Shown here one piece after another: positions 31,824 to 42,479 of a DNA stretch of 64,000 nucleotides. Position 1 is the first letter of the stretch, and the number at the start of each line of letters is the position of its first letter. The position numbers were made by a program, and so were the translations under genes. Under the pieces are notes generated by a model. That model saw only the letters and a program-made list of their open reading frames with translations, was not told where the DNA came from and searched no databases. This stretch comes from Prorocentrum cordatum (Eukaryota > Sar > Dinophyceae > Prorocentrales > Prorocentraceae), in assembly GCA_963575745.1 (NCBI GenBank), contig CAUYUJ010000947.1, positions 466,349 through 530,348 on the forward strand, read 5' to 3'.

Positions 31824-32158
31824 GTGGATTCGCTCTCACACCCAGACACTCATGGACTTAGCTCCTCAGCGAAATTTGACAGGAGTATGGGATGCACATA
31901 TGGTGATCTCCGCGTCGAGTCATTTGGATATCCCAAGGAGGTGGCCACCAGCGCCGGGCAGAGCTCAACCTCCCTGGCGTCGTCAGCCAGCACCGAGAGG
32001 CTGGTCTGCTCGGACGCCTCGGAGGCGAACGGGCAGTCTGGGGAGTTCGCCACGGTTCCGTGCGTCAAGAACACGTTCTTGGAGCTCGTCTCAAGGGAGA
32101 CCGCGCCGAGCGAGGCGTACCGATCCCAGAGCTGCCCCGCCATATTCTGTAGGGGCAC
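31824..32158 (+). CDS. Candidate exon, protein with VKNTF and RSQSCP motifs
   Basis: One plus-strand frame is open and has normal amino-acid balance: SSTSLASSASTERLVCSD, then VPCVKNTFLELVSRE, then AYRSQSCPAIF. From memory, a VKNTF...R(S/T)(Q/K)S(C/A)P pair is frequent in predicted dinoflagellate proteins, often near RNA-binding domains. That is recollection and would need a search. The coding part probably begins after about 31905 and stops near 32150, where CCATATTCTGTAGG offers a GT. No neighbouring exon is identified, so it may be a lone fragment. Confidence 0.4.
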
Positions 32159-32174
32159 AGCTCAGGACTGGGGA

Positions 32175-32421
32175 GCAGGAGGAGGAGGAGGACGAGGAGG
32201 AGGAAGAGGAGGAGGAGGAGGAGGAGGAGGAGGATGAAGAGGAGGAGGAGGAGGAGGAGGAGGAGGAGGAGGAGGAGGAGGAGAGGAGGAGAGGGAGGGA
32301 GGAGGAGGAGGAGGGAGGAGGAGGGAGGGAGGGGGAGGAGGAGGAGGAGGAGGAGGATGAGGAGGAGGAGGAGAGGAGGAGGAGGAGGAGGAGGAGGAGG
32401 AGGAGGAGGAGGAGGAGGAGA
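32175..32421. repeat. GGA/GAG microsatellite
   Basis: Almost 250 bp of GGA repeat. Composite repeat copy C follows immediately, as elsewhere in this family. Confidence 0.95.
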
Positions 32422-32645
32422 GGACCAGAGTAAAGCCAGGATGCGTCAACGATGTGGCAATATTTACGAGCAACCTCCCGTCCCAAGTCCCCTCGCGAGT
32501 CCCCGCGAGCATTCCTGCACATTGCGAGAGGTGCCCCGTGCCCCCTTGACAGGCAAGCGCTCCATGGGATTGGCATTCGGTCGAGACCCCCCATTTTGAA
32601 CAGTATCGTTTTTCATTTTCCCAGCTTGAAAGTCATATGAACCCG
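32422..32645 (+). repeat. Composite interspersed repeat, copy C (partial)
   Basis: GACCAGAGTAAAGCCAGGATGCGTCAAC at 32422-32449 corresponds to the conserved block after the GGA tract in copies A, B and D and, inverted, in the 45.8-50.0 kb array. Only one ATTTTGAA module remnant (near 32592) follows. Confidence 0.65.
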
Positions 32646-32674
32646 TCGCGACCCCAATTTTGGGAAAGCCGGTT

Positions 32675-32930
32675 GCTAGGCGCATCGCTTGGCATTGCTT
32701 GGCATGGGCTGTCATTATTTGGTCGCAACGTTTGGCAGTGCTTGGCATGGGTTGGCATCGCTTGGCATTGCATGGCATTGCTTGGCATTGCATGGGTTGG
32801 CATTGCTTAGTATTGCTTGGCATCGCTTGGCATTGCTTAGCATGGGTTGGCATTGCTTGGCATTGCTTGGCATCGCTTGGCGTTGCTTGGCACGGGTTGA
32901 CATTGCTCGGCATTGTTTGGCATTGCCGAG
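32675..32930 (+). repeat. TTGGCATTGC 10-bp minisatellite
   Basis: About 25 units of TTGGCATTGC with variants GGGTTGGCAT and TTGGCATCGC. Confidence 0.9.
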
Positions 32931-33195
32931 GAATCTGGGGAACCCGAGGAACCCAGGGAACTCGAGGAACCTTAAGAAACCAGGGAACCCGAGGAACCCA
33001 GGAAACCCGAGGAACCTGGGGAACCCAGGGAACCCGAGGAACCCGGGGAACCTGAGGAACCCGAGGAACCACGGGAATCCGAGGAACCTGGGGAACCCAA
33101 GGAACCCGAGGAAGCTGGGGAACCCGAGGAGCCCAGGGAACCAGAGGAACCCGAGGAACCTGGGGATCCCGAGGATCCCAGGGAATTTCCAGGGA
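32931..33195 (+). repeat. GAGGAACCCGGGGAACC minisatellite
   Basis: Units of 9-18 bp alternating GAGGAACC and GGGGAACC with C/A/T variants; begins directly where the TTGGCATTGC array ends. Confidence 0.9.
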
Positions 33196-33436
33196 ACGGT
33201 CATAGCAGGTTCCCGAGGCACTAACAGTTAACCAAGTAAGAACCCCCCTTTCGGCAAGCCGAATCGGGAAAGGATCGTCAGGGGCAGAACGTTCCGGGAA
33301 GTGTCCATCTCGATTTGAGTTTTTGAAGTCCTCCGTCTTCGTACTGTTCCACAACTAGAGTCTTCTGGCCACGGCGTCCGAGGATGTGTCGAGCGAGATC
33401 CCTGCTCTGAGCATGAGGCGTCCTTCACACCCGCGT
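33196..33436. other. Unassigned sequence
   Basis: Mixed sequence with no repeat; no coding motif recognised. Confidence 0.3.
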
Positions 33437-33560
33437 GCCGGAGGAGGAGGAGGAGGAGGAGGAGGAGGAGGAGGAGGAGGGGGAGGAGGAGGGGGAGGAG
33501 GAGGAGGGGGAGGAGGAGGAGGAGGAGGAGGAGGAGGAGGAGGGGGAGCGAGGGAGGGGG
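33437..33560. repeat. GGA/GGG microsatellite
   Basis: Purine tract of GAG and GGGGAG units. Confidence 0.95.
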
Positions 33561-33715
33561 GAGGGGACCACTGCATAGCTTTGACCTCCTGGCCGTCGGG
33601 CGCGAAGAGGTCGCGGGCGAGGGCCCCATTTCTGAGAAGGCCGCTGGGAACTTTGCACCGGGCGAAGAGAACTATGCACATGCAGGAGGGAAAAAAACAC
33701 AGATACAATTCATCG
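33561..33715 (-). other. Possible minus-strand exon, low support
   Basis: The minus-strand frame reads CKVPSGLLRNGALARDLFAP + DGQEVKAMQW, with better composition than neighbouring frames. No family, start or splice boundary identified; it abuts the GGA tract. Confidence 0.2.
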
Positions 33716-33836
33716 TCGACTCCCCAGAAAATATAGGAAGATATGGGAAGTGGGGGGGAAGACAGGAACCCAGAAAATATGGGAAAATATGGGGAAGCTT
33801 CTTGTGTGTATTTATTTGTGTGTCCCAGGGCCCCTT
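33716..33836 (+). repeat. ATATGGGAA repeat, copy 1
   Basis: AAAATATAGGAAGATATGGG + AAGTGGGGGGGAAGACA, later GGGCCCCTTC. Nearly the same ~110 bp lies at 58500-58612, where it directly abuts the right end of an inverted-repeat element. Confidence 0.7.
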
Positions 33837-33915
33837 CATTCTTCGCTGCTTGGCGATCTTTTCGACAGCTTGGCGTGCGCGGTTCACAGCAAAATCATCC
33901 TTTTCCTCATCCTTG

Positions 33916-33977
33916 ACCCAGGATCGGTGCATATGCCTTCCTGGCCAAGGTAGGGGGCGTGTGCACCGATCCTGGGC
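33916..33977. repeat. Hairpin with 15-bp arms
   Basis: CCCAGGATCGGTGCA near 33917 pairs with TGCACCGATCCTGGG ending near 33976, loop about 31 bp. Confidence 0.75.
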
Positions 33978-34019
33978 TCAGGATGGGCCTGGCCAGAATC
34001 GGTGTAGGTGGCATAGTTC

Positions 34020-34700
34020 TTTTTCCTCGATTGTGGAGCATATGTGCGCGGTGCTGGGGCGGCGGCCACATTTTGAATACCCTTCGCCCTGCATCCGTGT
34101 AAGCATGGGATTTGTAAAAGCGAATGCGCGCGGTGCGAAGTTAGGGGAACAAGAAGTGTCATAAACATAAACACTCGGAGGTCCGCGCGGATTTCTCGGA
34201 TCGGCGCTGGACCCCCCTCCCTGGCGCGGAGCGCGCCAGGGGCGGCGCCGGAGGCGCCGCCGGGGGGCCCCAGCGCCGATCCGAGAAATCCGCGCGGCCC
34301 TCCGAGTTTTCATGTTTATGTCACTTTTTGTTCCCCTATACGATTAGCCCTGCATCCGTGCAAGCATGGGATTTGTAGAAGCGAATGCTCGCGGTGCGAA
34401 GTCGATGATTACATTCTGAAGGCCACCAGCCCTTTCTGAGCGTAGCGATCCAGTTTTTTAGGTCAATGAGCGCAGCGCTAAGGCGAGAACCACACGTCGA
34501 AAACGAATCGTCCTCCGTCCATGCACCTGTCGGGAGCCCATAGGACGAATGCGTGCGGCGGGGAGTGCTGAGTCCATAGCCACGTTTTGAACATCACTTG
34601 CCCTTGTCCGTGCACGTGATGGATTTTTAAGCTTCAGGCTCATGAGCCGTGTGGCAGTTTCAGGCGAAACGCCCGGCTCGCCCTACAAACGCGTATGGGA
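34020..34700 (+). repeat. Composite interspersed repeat, copy D, module part
   Basis: Several ~70-bp modules with CATTTTGAA, CCCTGCATCCGTG.AAGCA and AATGCGCGCGGTGCGAAG. One module is repeated on both sides of the element at 34143-34338 (34085-34142 and 34345-34402). The block ends with GAAACGCCCGGCTCGCCC (34668), as in copies A and B before their GGA tracts. Confidence 0.7.
34143..34338. mobile_element. Inverted-repeat element with TA flanks (mariner-type MITE candidate)
   Basis: Left arm GGGGAACAAGAAGTGTCATA (from 34144) continues through AACATAAACACTCGGAGG, TCCGCGCGGATTTCTCGGAT and CGGCGCTGG. The right arm (34268-34337) is its reverse complement with few mismatches, about 68 bp in all. The centre adds GGCGCGGAGCGCGCC and GGCGGCGCCGGAGGCGCCGCC hairpins. 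TA lies next to both ends (TTA-GGGGAAC and GTTCCCC-TATA), the target duplication expected of Tc1/mariner-type elements. It sits inside a composite-repeat module. No transposase is encoded. Confidence 0.8.
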
Positions 34701-34726
34701 TGCCTTACTTATAAGGAAGGGAGACG

Positions 34727-35012
34727 TGGAGGAGGAGGAGGAGGAATACCAGGGAGGAGGAGCAGGAGGAGAAGGAGGTCCAGTGTAAACCCAGACCGCA
34801 TCAACTATGTTGCAAGACACTCAATCCAAGTTCCATCTTCACAGTTTCTTAAACTAGTTCATTGCTTGGGAGTGCGTCATTCCAAGACAGCCGTCTGATA
34901 ATCCTCCATCGTGCCAAACTTGAATCCTAGCTCGTGCCTGAACACCATGCCTGGGACTTCAACACCTCAACACCGCGAATCAATCTGAGTGTTGTGCCCT
35001 GATAGTCCTAAA
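34727..35012 (+). repeat. GGA tract and composite repeat copy D, conserved block
   Basis: A GGA tract (34727-34775) is followed by CCAGTGTAAACCCAGACCGC + ATCAAC (34779) and, at 34948, TGGGACTTCAACACC and GCGAATCAATCTG, the same module as in copy A (2946-2975). Confidence 0.75.
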
Positions 35013-35024
35013 TCGTGCCAGGAC

Positions 35025-35610
35025 ACCATTCCTGGGCGCCCAAGAGGGCCCCAAGAGGGCCCAAGAGGGCCCCAATAGGACCCCCAAGATGGCCCTTCGG
35101 CTCTATTCTCGTAACACCAGGGCTCCTCAGCGCGCGGGGACGTCAACAACTCCCCAGAGCGAGCGGTGACGTAAATAGCTCTGAGCACCAAGGCTCCCAC
35201 GAGCCCATAGTGGCGTGACAAGCTCTTCACACCAAGGCTCCCAAGAGCGAGCGGTGCAGTAAAAAGGTCTGAACACCACGGCTCCCAAGAGCCCTTATTG
35301 ACGTGACGAGCGCTTAATACTAAGGCTCTCAAGAGCGAGCGGTGATGTTACAAGCTCTGAACACCAAGGCTTCCAATCTCCCATACTGCCGTGGCAAGCT
35401 CTTAACACCAAGGCTCCCAAGAGCGAGGGGTAACGTCAAAAACCCTTAGCACCAAGGCTCCCAATAGAGAGCGGTGATGCAAACAACTCTTGACACCAAG
35501 GCTCCCAAGAGCGAACGATGCCACGAGCCATCTCGGGCAAGTTTCTGATACGCTCTTTCTGTTACCGTGTCGGCCCAGGTGACGGAAAGAGCGAGGTACG
35601 ATTGATGACG
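35025..35610 (+). repeat. ~50-bp tandem repeat with conserved terminal block, unit 1
   Basis: After a short CCAAGAGGGCCC stretch, units of CACCAAGGCTCCCAAGAGCG + AGCGGTGACGTAACAAGCTC recur about 8 times to 35520. They end with GCCATCTCGGGCAAGTTTCT and CCGTGTCGGCCCAGGTGACG. The same order occurs at 36570-36880 and 37465-37755. Confidence 0.85.
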
Positions 35611-36565
35611 TTCTTGTGCGGGGGCGAAGAGGGAGTGGTTCCAGGGGAGGGGCGAGGCGCGCAAGGACGGGCTGTAGTGTCCGCTCGGGGGCCGCTTCCT
35701 ACGCATTACTTCGAGTGAAGCGGCCCCTGGGCGTCTCCTATGGCCCGTTTCCTGGTATTTATGTGAACGAAGCGGCTCAAGGGCCCCAAGACGTTCTTGA
35801 GAGGGCCCCAACACGGCCTAAAGACGGCCCCAAGAGAGCCTCAAGCCGGCTCCAGAGGCCCTCCAGAGGGCCCCCGAGAGAGCTTCAGGAGGCCAACAAC
35901 AAGGGTTTTTTCGTCGGTTTTTGGAGGTGTTTCGGGCCTTTTCGGGCCAAGCAGGGCCCAAGACTGCCCAAGAGGCCCTAAAGATCGTCCCAGGACGGCT
36001 CCAGAGACCCCCCAAAGGGGCCGAACATGGTCCAAGAGGGCTTCCAGACGGCCGCAGAGGGCTCCACAAAGGCCCAAGAGGGCCCCAAGACCACCCCAAG
36101 AGAGCCCCAAGAGGCTCCCAAGAGGCTCCCAAGAGACTCCCAAGGGGGCCCGAAGAGGCGGTGTGGGGTCTGGGCTGCTTGGGTGTGGGGACTGGGCAGG
36201 CTCCAAGGCGGCCAAAGATCCCTAAAATAATGGCTCTCGAGAAGGCCCCCGAGAGGGCCTCAGGAGGGCAAACACATTTTCTTATTAGAAAGAAGGTTTT
36301 GGGGTTTCTCGCTTCGTCGGGCCCAGTAGGGCCTCAGACGGCCCAAGAGTTCCCAAAGATCGTCCCCAGCCGAAAACGGTCCATCAGGGTCCCCCAGAGG
36401 GCCCCACAGCGGTCCCAAGAGGACCCCAGATGGCCCAAGAGGGCCCGAACAGGCGGTGTGGGGAGTGGGCTGCTTGGGTGTGGGACTGGGCTGACCCCAA
36501 GACGGTGCAAGAGTCCCAAAACGGTCAAAAAGGGCCGCCAAAAGACTCCCAAGAAGGCCAAGAGA
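35611..36565 (+). repeat. Spacer and CCCAAGAGGGCC minisatellite
   Basis: 35611-35760 is unassigned. From 35770, GGCCCCAAGA and GGCCCAAGAGG units of about 15 bp continue with many substitutions. Long frames here follow the 15-bp period and are artefacts. Confidence 0.7.
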
Positions 36566-36880
36566 CGCCAAGTAACACCATGGCTCCCCACAGCGAGCGG
36601 TGACGTAACAAGCTCTGAACACCAAGGCTCCCAAGAGCGACCGGTGACGTAAACAACTCTCAACACCAAGGCTCCCAAGAGCGGGCGGCAACGTAAAAGT
36701 CTCTGAACACCAGGGCTCCCAACAGAGAGCGGTAGCGCAACACACACTTAACGCCAAGGCTCCCCAGAGCGAAGGGTGCCACGAGCCTTCTCGGGCAAGG
36801 TCCTGCAGCACTCTTTTCATTCCCGTGCCGGCCCAGGTGACGGAAAGAGCGAGGTACGAGTGATGTACGTTTTTTGGTGG
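36566..36880 (+). repeat. ~50-bp tandem repeat with terminal block, unit 2
   Basis: Four to five 50-bp units, then CCTTCTCGGGCAAGGTCCTG and CCGTGCCGGCCCAGGTGACG + GAAAGAGCGAGGTACGA, as in unit 1. Confidence 0.85.
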
Positions 36881-37460
36881 GGCGAAGCCCTCTAGGGAGG
36901 GGCTCCAGGGAAGGGGCGAGGCGCGCCAACCCGGGCTCTAGTGGCCTTTTGAGGTCCCCGAGGCGCCCAAGACTGCCCAAGAAGCGCCCAAGCGGTCCAC
37001 GAGGCCCCCAGGACACCGTAAGATGGCTCCAAGACGGTCCAAGAGGGCCCCAAGAGGCCCCCAAGAAGACCCCATAGAGGCTTAAATCGTCAAACTCCTA
37101 TAGGAAAACCTACATCTTTAGCATATCAGCATTTTCGGCTTTCACAGGGTTCAAGACAGCCCAAGAGGTCCCCCAAATCGCACCTGGACGGCCCAAGAGG
37201 GGGGCCCAGGAGCGCCCAAAGACGGGCCAAGACGGGCCCAAGACGGCCCAAGAGGGGCCCAAGATGGCCCCAGGACGGCCCAAGAGAGCCCCAAGAGCGC
37301 CCCCAGAGGCTCCCAAGAGGGCCCCGGGAAGCCCCCGACGCCCCCAGACGGCCCAAAGGGCCCAAGACGGTCCAAAAGGGCCCCAATACGACCCAAAAGG
37401 GCCCCAGAAGGGCTCCAAAAAGACTTCCAAGAAGGCCCAGAGACGCCAAATAAACGAGCG
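36881..37460 (+). repeat. CCCAAGAGGGCC minisatellite
   Basis: Same family as 35770-36560, with a short less repetitive stretch at 37080-37150. Confidence 0.7.
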
Positions 37461-37755
37461 ATTTGAAACGCAAAAAGCTCTTCACACCAAGGCTCCCAAC
37501 ATTGAACGGTGACGTGACAAACTCGTGACACCAAGGCTCCCAAGAGACACCGGTGACGTAAACAACTCTGAACACCAAGGCTCCCAAGAGCGGGCGGCAA
37601 CGTAAAAGTCTCTGAACACCAATGCTCGCAAGAGAGAGCGGTGACGTAACAAGCTCTTACCACCAAGGCTCCCGAGAGCGAAGGGTGCCGTGAGCCATAT
37701 CGGGCACGTTCCTGGTCCGCTCTTTCCGTTCCCGTGCCGGCCCAGGTCGAATGGC
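37461..37755 (+). repeat. ~50-bp tandem repeat with terminal block, unit 3
   Basis: Four units, then GCCATATCGGGCACGTTCCT and CCGTGCCGGCCCAGGT; the terminal block is cut short before the GACGGAAAGAGCGAGG segment seen in units 1 and 2. Confidence 0.85.
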
Positions 37756-38255
37756 CTTCGGCGCATCCCGCCACCGTGCTCGTGTTGTGAGTCTGAGGCC
37801 TCTTGGATGTTCGCTGGGATCTCGTCGAGGCCTCTCGGGGGCCTCCTGGAGCTGTTTTGTAAACTTTTTGGGTCTCTTGGGGGCCTTGGGGCCTCGTGGG
37901 GGCCTCTTGGGGCATCTTCGGGGTCTCTTTGGGCCTCTTGGGGCCTGTTGGGCGCTTCTTGTGGCGGAAGGCTTGAATTTTCGGTGTGTGTTCCACCGCT
38001 CAGGCCACTCTTGGGGCTGTCTTAGGGCCCTCTTGGACCGTCTTGGGCGTCTCTTGGGTCGTCTTGGGTCCCTCTCGGGAACTTCTGGGACCGTCTTTGA
38101 ATGGTCTTGGGGGCCTCTTGGGACTTCTTCGAGCGTCGGGAGCTCGAAACGTGGAGAACCCAAACAGCTTGACAAACCACGGGAAAATCAGTAATTTTGG
38201 CCTCTCGGGGCCCTCTTGGGAAGGCTCTTGAAATCTTCATGGGGCGTCTCGAAGG
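37756..38255 (-). repeat. CTTGGG-type minisatellite, opposite orientation
   Basis: GGCCTCTTGGGG and GTCTTGGG units. Orientation is reversed relative to 35770-37450, so the polarity changes near 37756. Confidence 0.7.
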
Positions 38256-40534
38256 TCGTCCGGGATTGCGTTTCCCACAATGAAAAATTATGGGAAACGC
38301 AATTCCGGCTCATTGAGTACGTTTTTTGAAGGAAACTTGCGTTTCCCATAATTCCGAATTATGGGGAACGCAATCCCGGACGGCTGCCCCAAGGACACAT
38401 TCCACGGGAAACGCGATTTTCCCGTAATTCGACTTTCGAAGTATGGGAAACGCAATCTCCTTTGAAAAACCGCACTCCATGAGCCAGAATTGCGTTTCCC
38501 ATAATTCCGAATGATGGGAGGCGCAATTCTGGCCTATCGAGTGCGGTTTTTCCAGGGAGATTGCGTTTCGCATAATTCGAATTCCGAATTTCGGGAAACG
38601 CAGTTTCCCAGAATTCGAATTCCGAAGTATGGGAAACGCAATTTCCTTTGAAAGACCGCACTCGATGGGCCAGAATTGCGTTGCCCATAATTCCGAATTA
38701 TGGGAAACGCACTTCTGGCCCATGAAGTGCGTTTTTTCGGGAAACGCGGTTTCTCCGAATTCGAATTCCGAAATATGGGAAACGCAACTTCCGTTGAAAA
38801 TCCGCACTCGACGGGCCAGAATTGCGTTCCCATAATTCTGGCCCGTCGAGTCTGGCCCATTCGAATTATGGGAAAATTCAAGTCTGGCCCACCGAGTGCG
38901 GTTTTTCAAGGGAAGTTGCGTTTCCCATAATTCGAATTCCGAATTTCGTGGAAGAATTGCGTTCCCCATAATTCCAAATTGTGGGAAACGCAATTCTGGC
39001 CCATTGAGTGCGGTTTTCTAAGGAAATTGCGTTTCCCATAATTCGAGTTCAGAATTCCGGGAGACGCGGTTTCCCAGAATTCGGATTCCGAATTATGGGA
39101 AACGCGATTTCCGTGGAAAAACCTTATTCAATGGGTCAGAATTGTGCTTCGCGTAATTCGGAAGTATGGGAAACGCAATTCTGGCCCATTGAGTGTGGTT
39201 TTTCCAGGGAAATTGCGGTTTTCCATAATTCGCATTCTGAATGTTGGGAAACGCGGTTTCCCAGAATTCGGATGTCGAATTATGGGAAACGCAATTTCCC
39301 CGGAAAAGCAGCATTCAATGGGCCAGAATTGCGTTTCCCATAATTCGGAATTATGGGAAGCGCAATTCTGGTCCATTGACTGCGGTTTTTCCACGGGTTC
39401 CCATAATTTGCATTCTGAATTTTGGGAAGCGCGGTCTCCCAGAATTCGAATTCCGACTTATGGGAAACGCGATTTTCTTTGGAAAACCGCATTCGATGGG
39501 ATAGAATTGTGCTTCGCATAATCCGGAAGTATGGGAAACGCAATTTTGGCCCAGTGAGCGCGGTTTTTCAAGGGAAACTGCGTTTCCCATACTTCGAATT
39601 CTGAATTTCGGGAAACGCGGTTTCCCAGAATTCGAATTCAGAATTATGGGAAACGCGAAGCTGGCCTATTGAGTGCGGCTTTTCCGGGGAAATTGCGTTT
39701 CCTATAAGTCGAATTTTGAATTTCGGGAAGCGCGGTTTCCCAGGATTCGAATTCCGAATTATGGGAAACGCAATTTCTTTGGAAAAACCGCATTCGATGG
39801 GTTAGAATTGTGCTTCGCATAATTCGGAAGTGTGGGAGGGAAGCGCAATTCTGGCCCATCGAGTTCGGTTTTTCCAGGGAAATTGCGGTTTCCCACAATT
39901 CGCATTCTGAATGTTGGGAAACGCAGTTTCCCGGAATTCGAATTCTGGGAAACCGCGTTTCCCGAAATTCGGATTTCGAATTATGGGAAACGCAATTTCC
40001 CCAGAAAAACCATTTTCAATGGGCCAGAATTGTGTTTCCCATAATTCGGCTGGGAGTCCGCGTTTCCCGGAATTCGAATTATGGGAAACGCAATTTCCCG
40101 GGAAAAACCGCACTCAATAGACCAGAATTGCGTGTCCCATAATTCCGAATGTTGGGAAACGCAATTCTGGCCCATCGAGTGCGATTTTTCAAGGGAACTT
40201 GCGTTTCCCATAATTCGGAATTCGAGTTCTGGGAAACTGCGTTCGTTGCCCAGAATTCGGAATTCGAATTATGGGACACGCAATGCCCTTTTCAAAAAAC
40301 CGCATTCAATGGGCCAGAATTGCGTTTCCCACAATTTGGACTTATGGGAAACGCAATCCTGGCCCATAGAGTGCGTTTTTTCAAGGGAAATGGTGTTTCC
40401 CATATTTCGGAATTTCGAATTCTGGGACACGCGTTTGCCGCACAATGTGTCCTTGGGGCAATCGTCCGGGTTTGCGTTTCCCATAATTCGCCCTTTTCCA
40501 CTTGTTGAATTATGGGAAACGCAAGCCCGGACGG
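38256..40534. repeat. Palindromic satellite of ~185-bp monomers with inverted outer ends
   Basis: Each monomer contains GGGAAACGCAATT and AATTGCGTTTCCC in opposite orientation, plus CTGGCCCATTGAGTGCGG and its complement, so each monomer can fold on itself. CTGGCCCAT-type markers at 38995, 39181, 39370, 39547 and 39851 give spacings of 177-189 bp, with some doubled and some shortened units. The outer ends are inverted relative to each other: GTCCGGGATTGCGTTTCCCA at 38258 and GGGAAACGCAAGCCCGGAC at 40514. A TGTCCTTGGGGCA string lies near each end in opposite orientations (38385 and 40446). Confidence 0.9.
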
Positions 40535-40860
40535 CAGCCGCTTCGCGGGGTCTTGGGGCCATCTTGGGTGTTTTGGACCGGTCGTGGTCGTGCGGCGATT
40601 CGGGGCACCCTTGGACCGTCTGGGCGGCCTCTTGGACCCCTCTTGATCCGTCTTCGGGCCTTCACGGCTTCGAAAGAAGTCGTGCGCTGAACACTCGAGT
40701 GAGCCGAGAGGGCACGCCGGGAGCCCAAGGAGACTTGAGAGCCGGGGTCCAGGCCCCGTGAAGAATCTTCAGGAGTGAAGACTGGGGCTCCAGGGGATTG
40801 AGCAAGTTCCTGAGGCCACTCCAACTCGTGCCTCAAGGGCACGGTGTCGGATACATGTGC
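40535..40860. repeat. CTTGGG-type minisatellite remnant and unassigned sequence
   Basis: 40540-40665 has GGTCTTGGGGCCATCTTGGG units. 40666-40860 is unassigned. Confidence 0.5.
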
Positions 40861-41020
40861 GTGTTCATATACATATATATACACATACTACTTGTATTCG
40901 ATGTTCAACTATCCATGTATAGGTGCATATCGGTACACCTATATGTGCTGTAGGGTTCCACATGCACATTCTGTATACATATATATAAATACATATATAT
41001 ATATGCAGTTCCATCAATAT
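40861..41020. other. AT-rich island with TA repeats
   Basis: ATACATATATATACACAT and repeated TACATATATATA stretches in an otherwise GC-rich region. It lies directly before a GAT/GCT array. No gene seen. Confidence 0.7.
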
Positions 41021-41039
41021 ACAGAGAAAAGAAAGCAGG

Positions 41040-41289
41040 GGGATTCTGATTCTGATGATGATGCTGATGCTGCCGCTGCTGATGCTGATGCTGCTGCTGA
41101 TGATGATGCTGATGAGGAAGATGATGCTGATGCTGCTCATGATGCTGCAGCTAATGATGATGGTGGTGATGATGCTGTTGGTAACGATAATGCTGCTGAT
41201 GATGATGAGGAGTAAGATGCTGCTGCTCATGATGATGATGATGCGGCTGCTGCTTCTGCTGATGATGATGATGATGATGATGATCATGC

Positions 41290-41341
<52 letters not shown>

Positions 41342-41512
41342 CATGCTGCTGATGCTGATGATGATGATGATGATGATGATGATGTTGATGATGATGATGG
41401 TACTGCTGATGCTGATGCTGATGCTGATGCTGATGCTGATGCTGCTGCTGATGATGCTGCTGATGATGCTGCTGATGATGATGACGCTGATGATGATGGG
41501 ACTGGTGGTTAT
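41040..41512. repeat. GAT/GCT trinucleotide array
   Basis: Alternating GATGCT and GAT repeats, pure between 41258 and 41340. Confidence 0.95.
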
Positions 41513-42475
41513 CCAGCAGCCTGCGCCAAGGCTTGCCACCGTGCCAGCGCAGCACTCTGTGTGAGAACGCTCGAAGCACCGCCCAGAAGGCCGTAACATG
41601 TGACACCGCTCGTCTGCATCCCTCCAGAGGCTCGCATGAGACGACCTGGGCTGGCTTGGACTCCTGTGGGGCCGCCTTGAGGCCGTCTGGGGATCCTCCT
41701 GGGCCGTCTTGGGGCCCTCTTGGGCCATCTTGGGGCCTTCTTGGGTGGTCTTGGGTCCTTCTCTGCTGGGCCGTATGAGAGCCTCTGGGGGTTGTCATGG
41801 GAGCCGGCATCCAAGATGCGCCCCAAGAGGGCCTCTAGACGCAAAAAGTTGGCCAGTTCCCTTCGTAAAACGTCTATTTTTCACAAATTCGCCTTTTGGG
41901 CTTTCCGACGCCGCCTCCTCCTCCTCCTCCCCCTCCTCCTCCTCCTCCTCCTCCTCCTCCTCCTCCTCTGCCTTGGGACTCGGTTGGGCTGTCTTCGGGC
42001 TCTTTCGGGCAGTCTTGGAGCCTCCTTGGGGGCGGTCCCAGGCCGTCGGGGGGCCCTCGCTGGACCCGGACGGGGCTCGCCTCGGCCCTCCTTTGGCTCC
42101 TCCGAGGTCCTCGCGAAGCCACCTCGAGCCGGGAGGCGTGGGCGACCCAGCATCATCAAACACCCGAGGATCTCCATCGACTTTTGATGGACTTCGGCTT
42201 ACACGGAGAGCTTCTCGGCTTTCCCTTTGGTATATGGGAGGCCTCTTGCTGTCTGGCGCCTCTTGAGGTACTGCTGGGTCGTCTCGGTGGCTTTGGTGGT
42301 CTCCCTGGGCGGTCTTGGAAGCCCAGGGGACTTCGGAAGGCGGCGGGCATTCTGAAACCTCGAACGCGTGGGTGGGTGGGTGGGTGGGGGGGGGGCACGC
42401 GGCAGTGTGTGGTGAGAGAAGAGGAGGGTGACCCGTAGTAGATCTACAGAAGCCTTATCAGACAGCACTTCGCAT
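41513..42475. repeat. CTTGGG-type minisatellite with embedded CTC tract
   Basis: 41640-41790 and 41980-42330 are GTCTTGGGGCC-type units. 41911-41970 is CTC repeat. 42370-42395 is a GGGT repeat followed by a G run. The remaining parts are unassigned. Confidence 0.65.
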
Positions 42476-42479
42476 TCTA

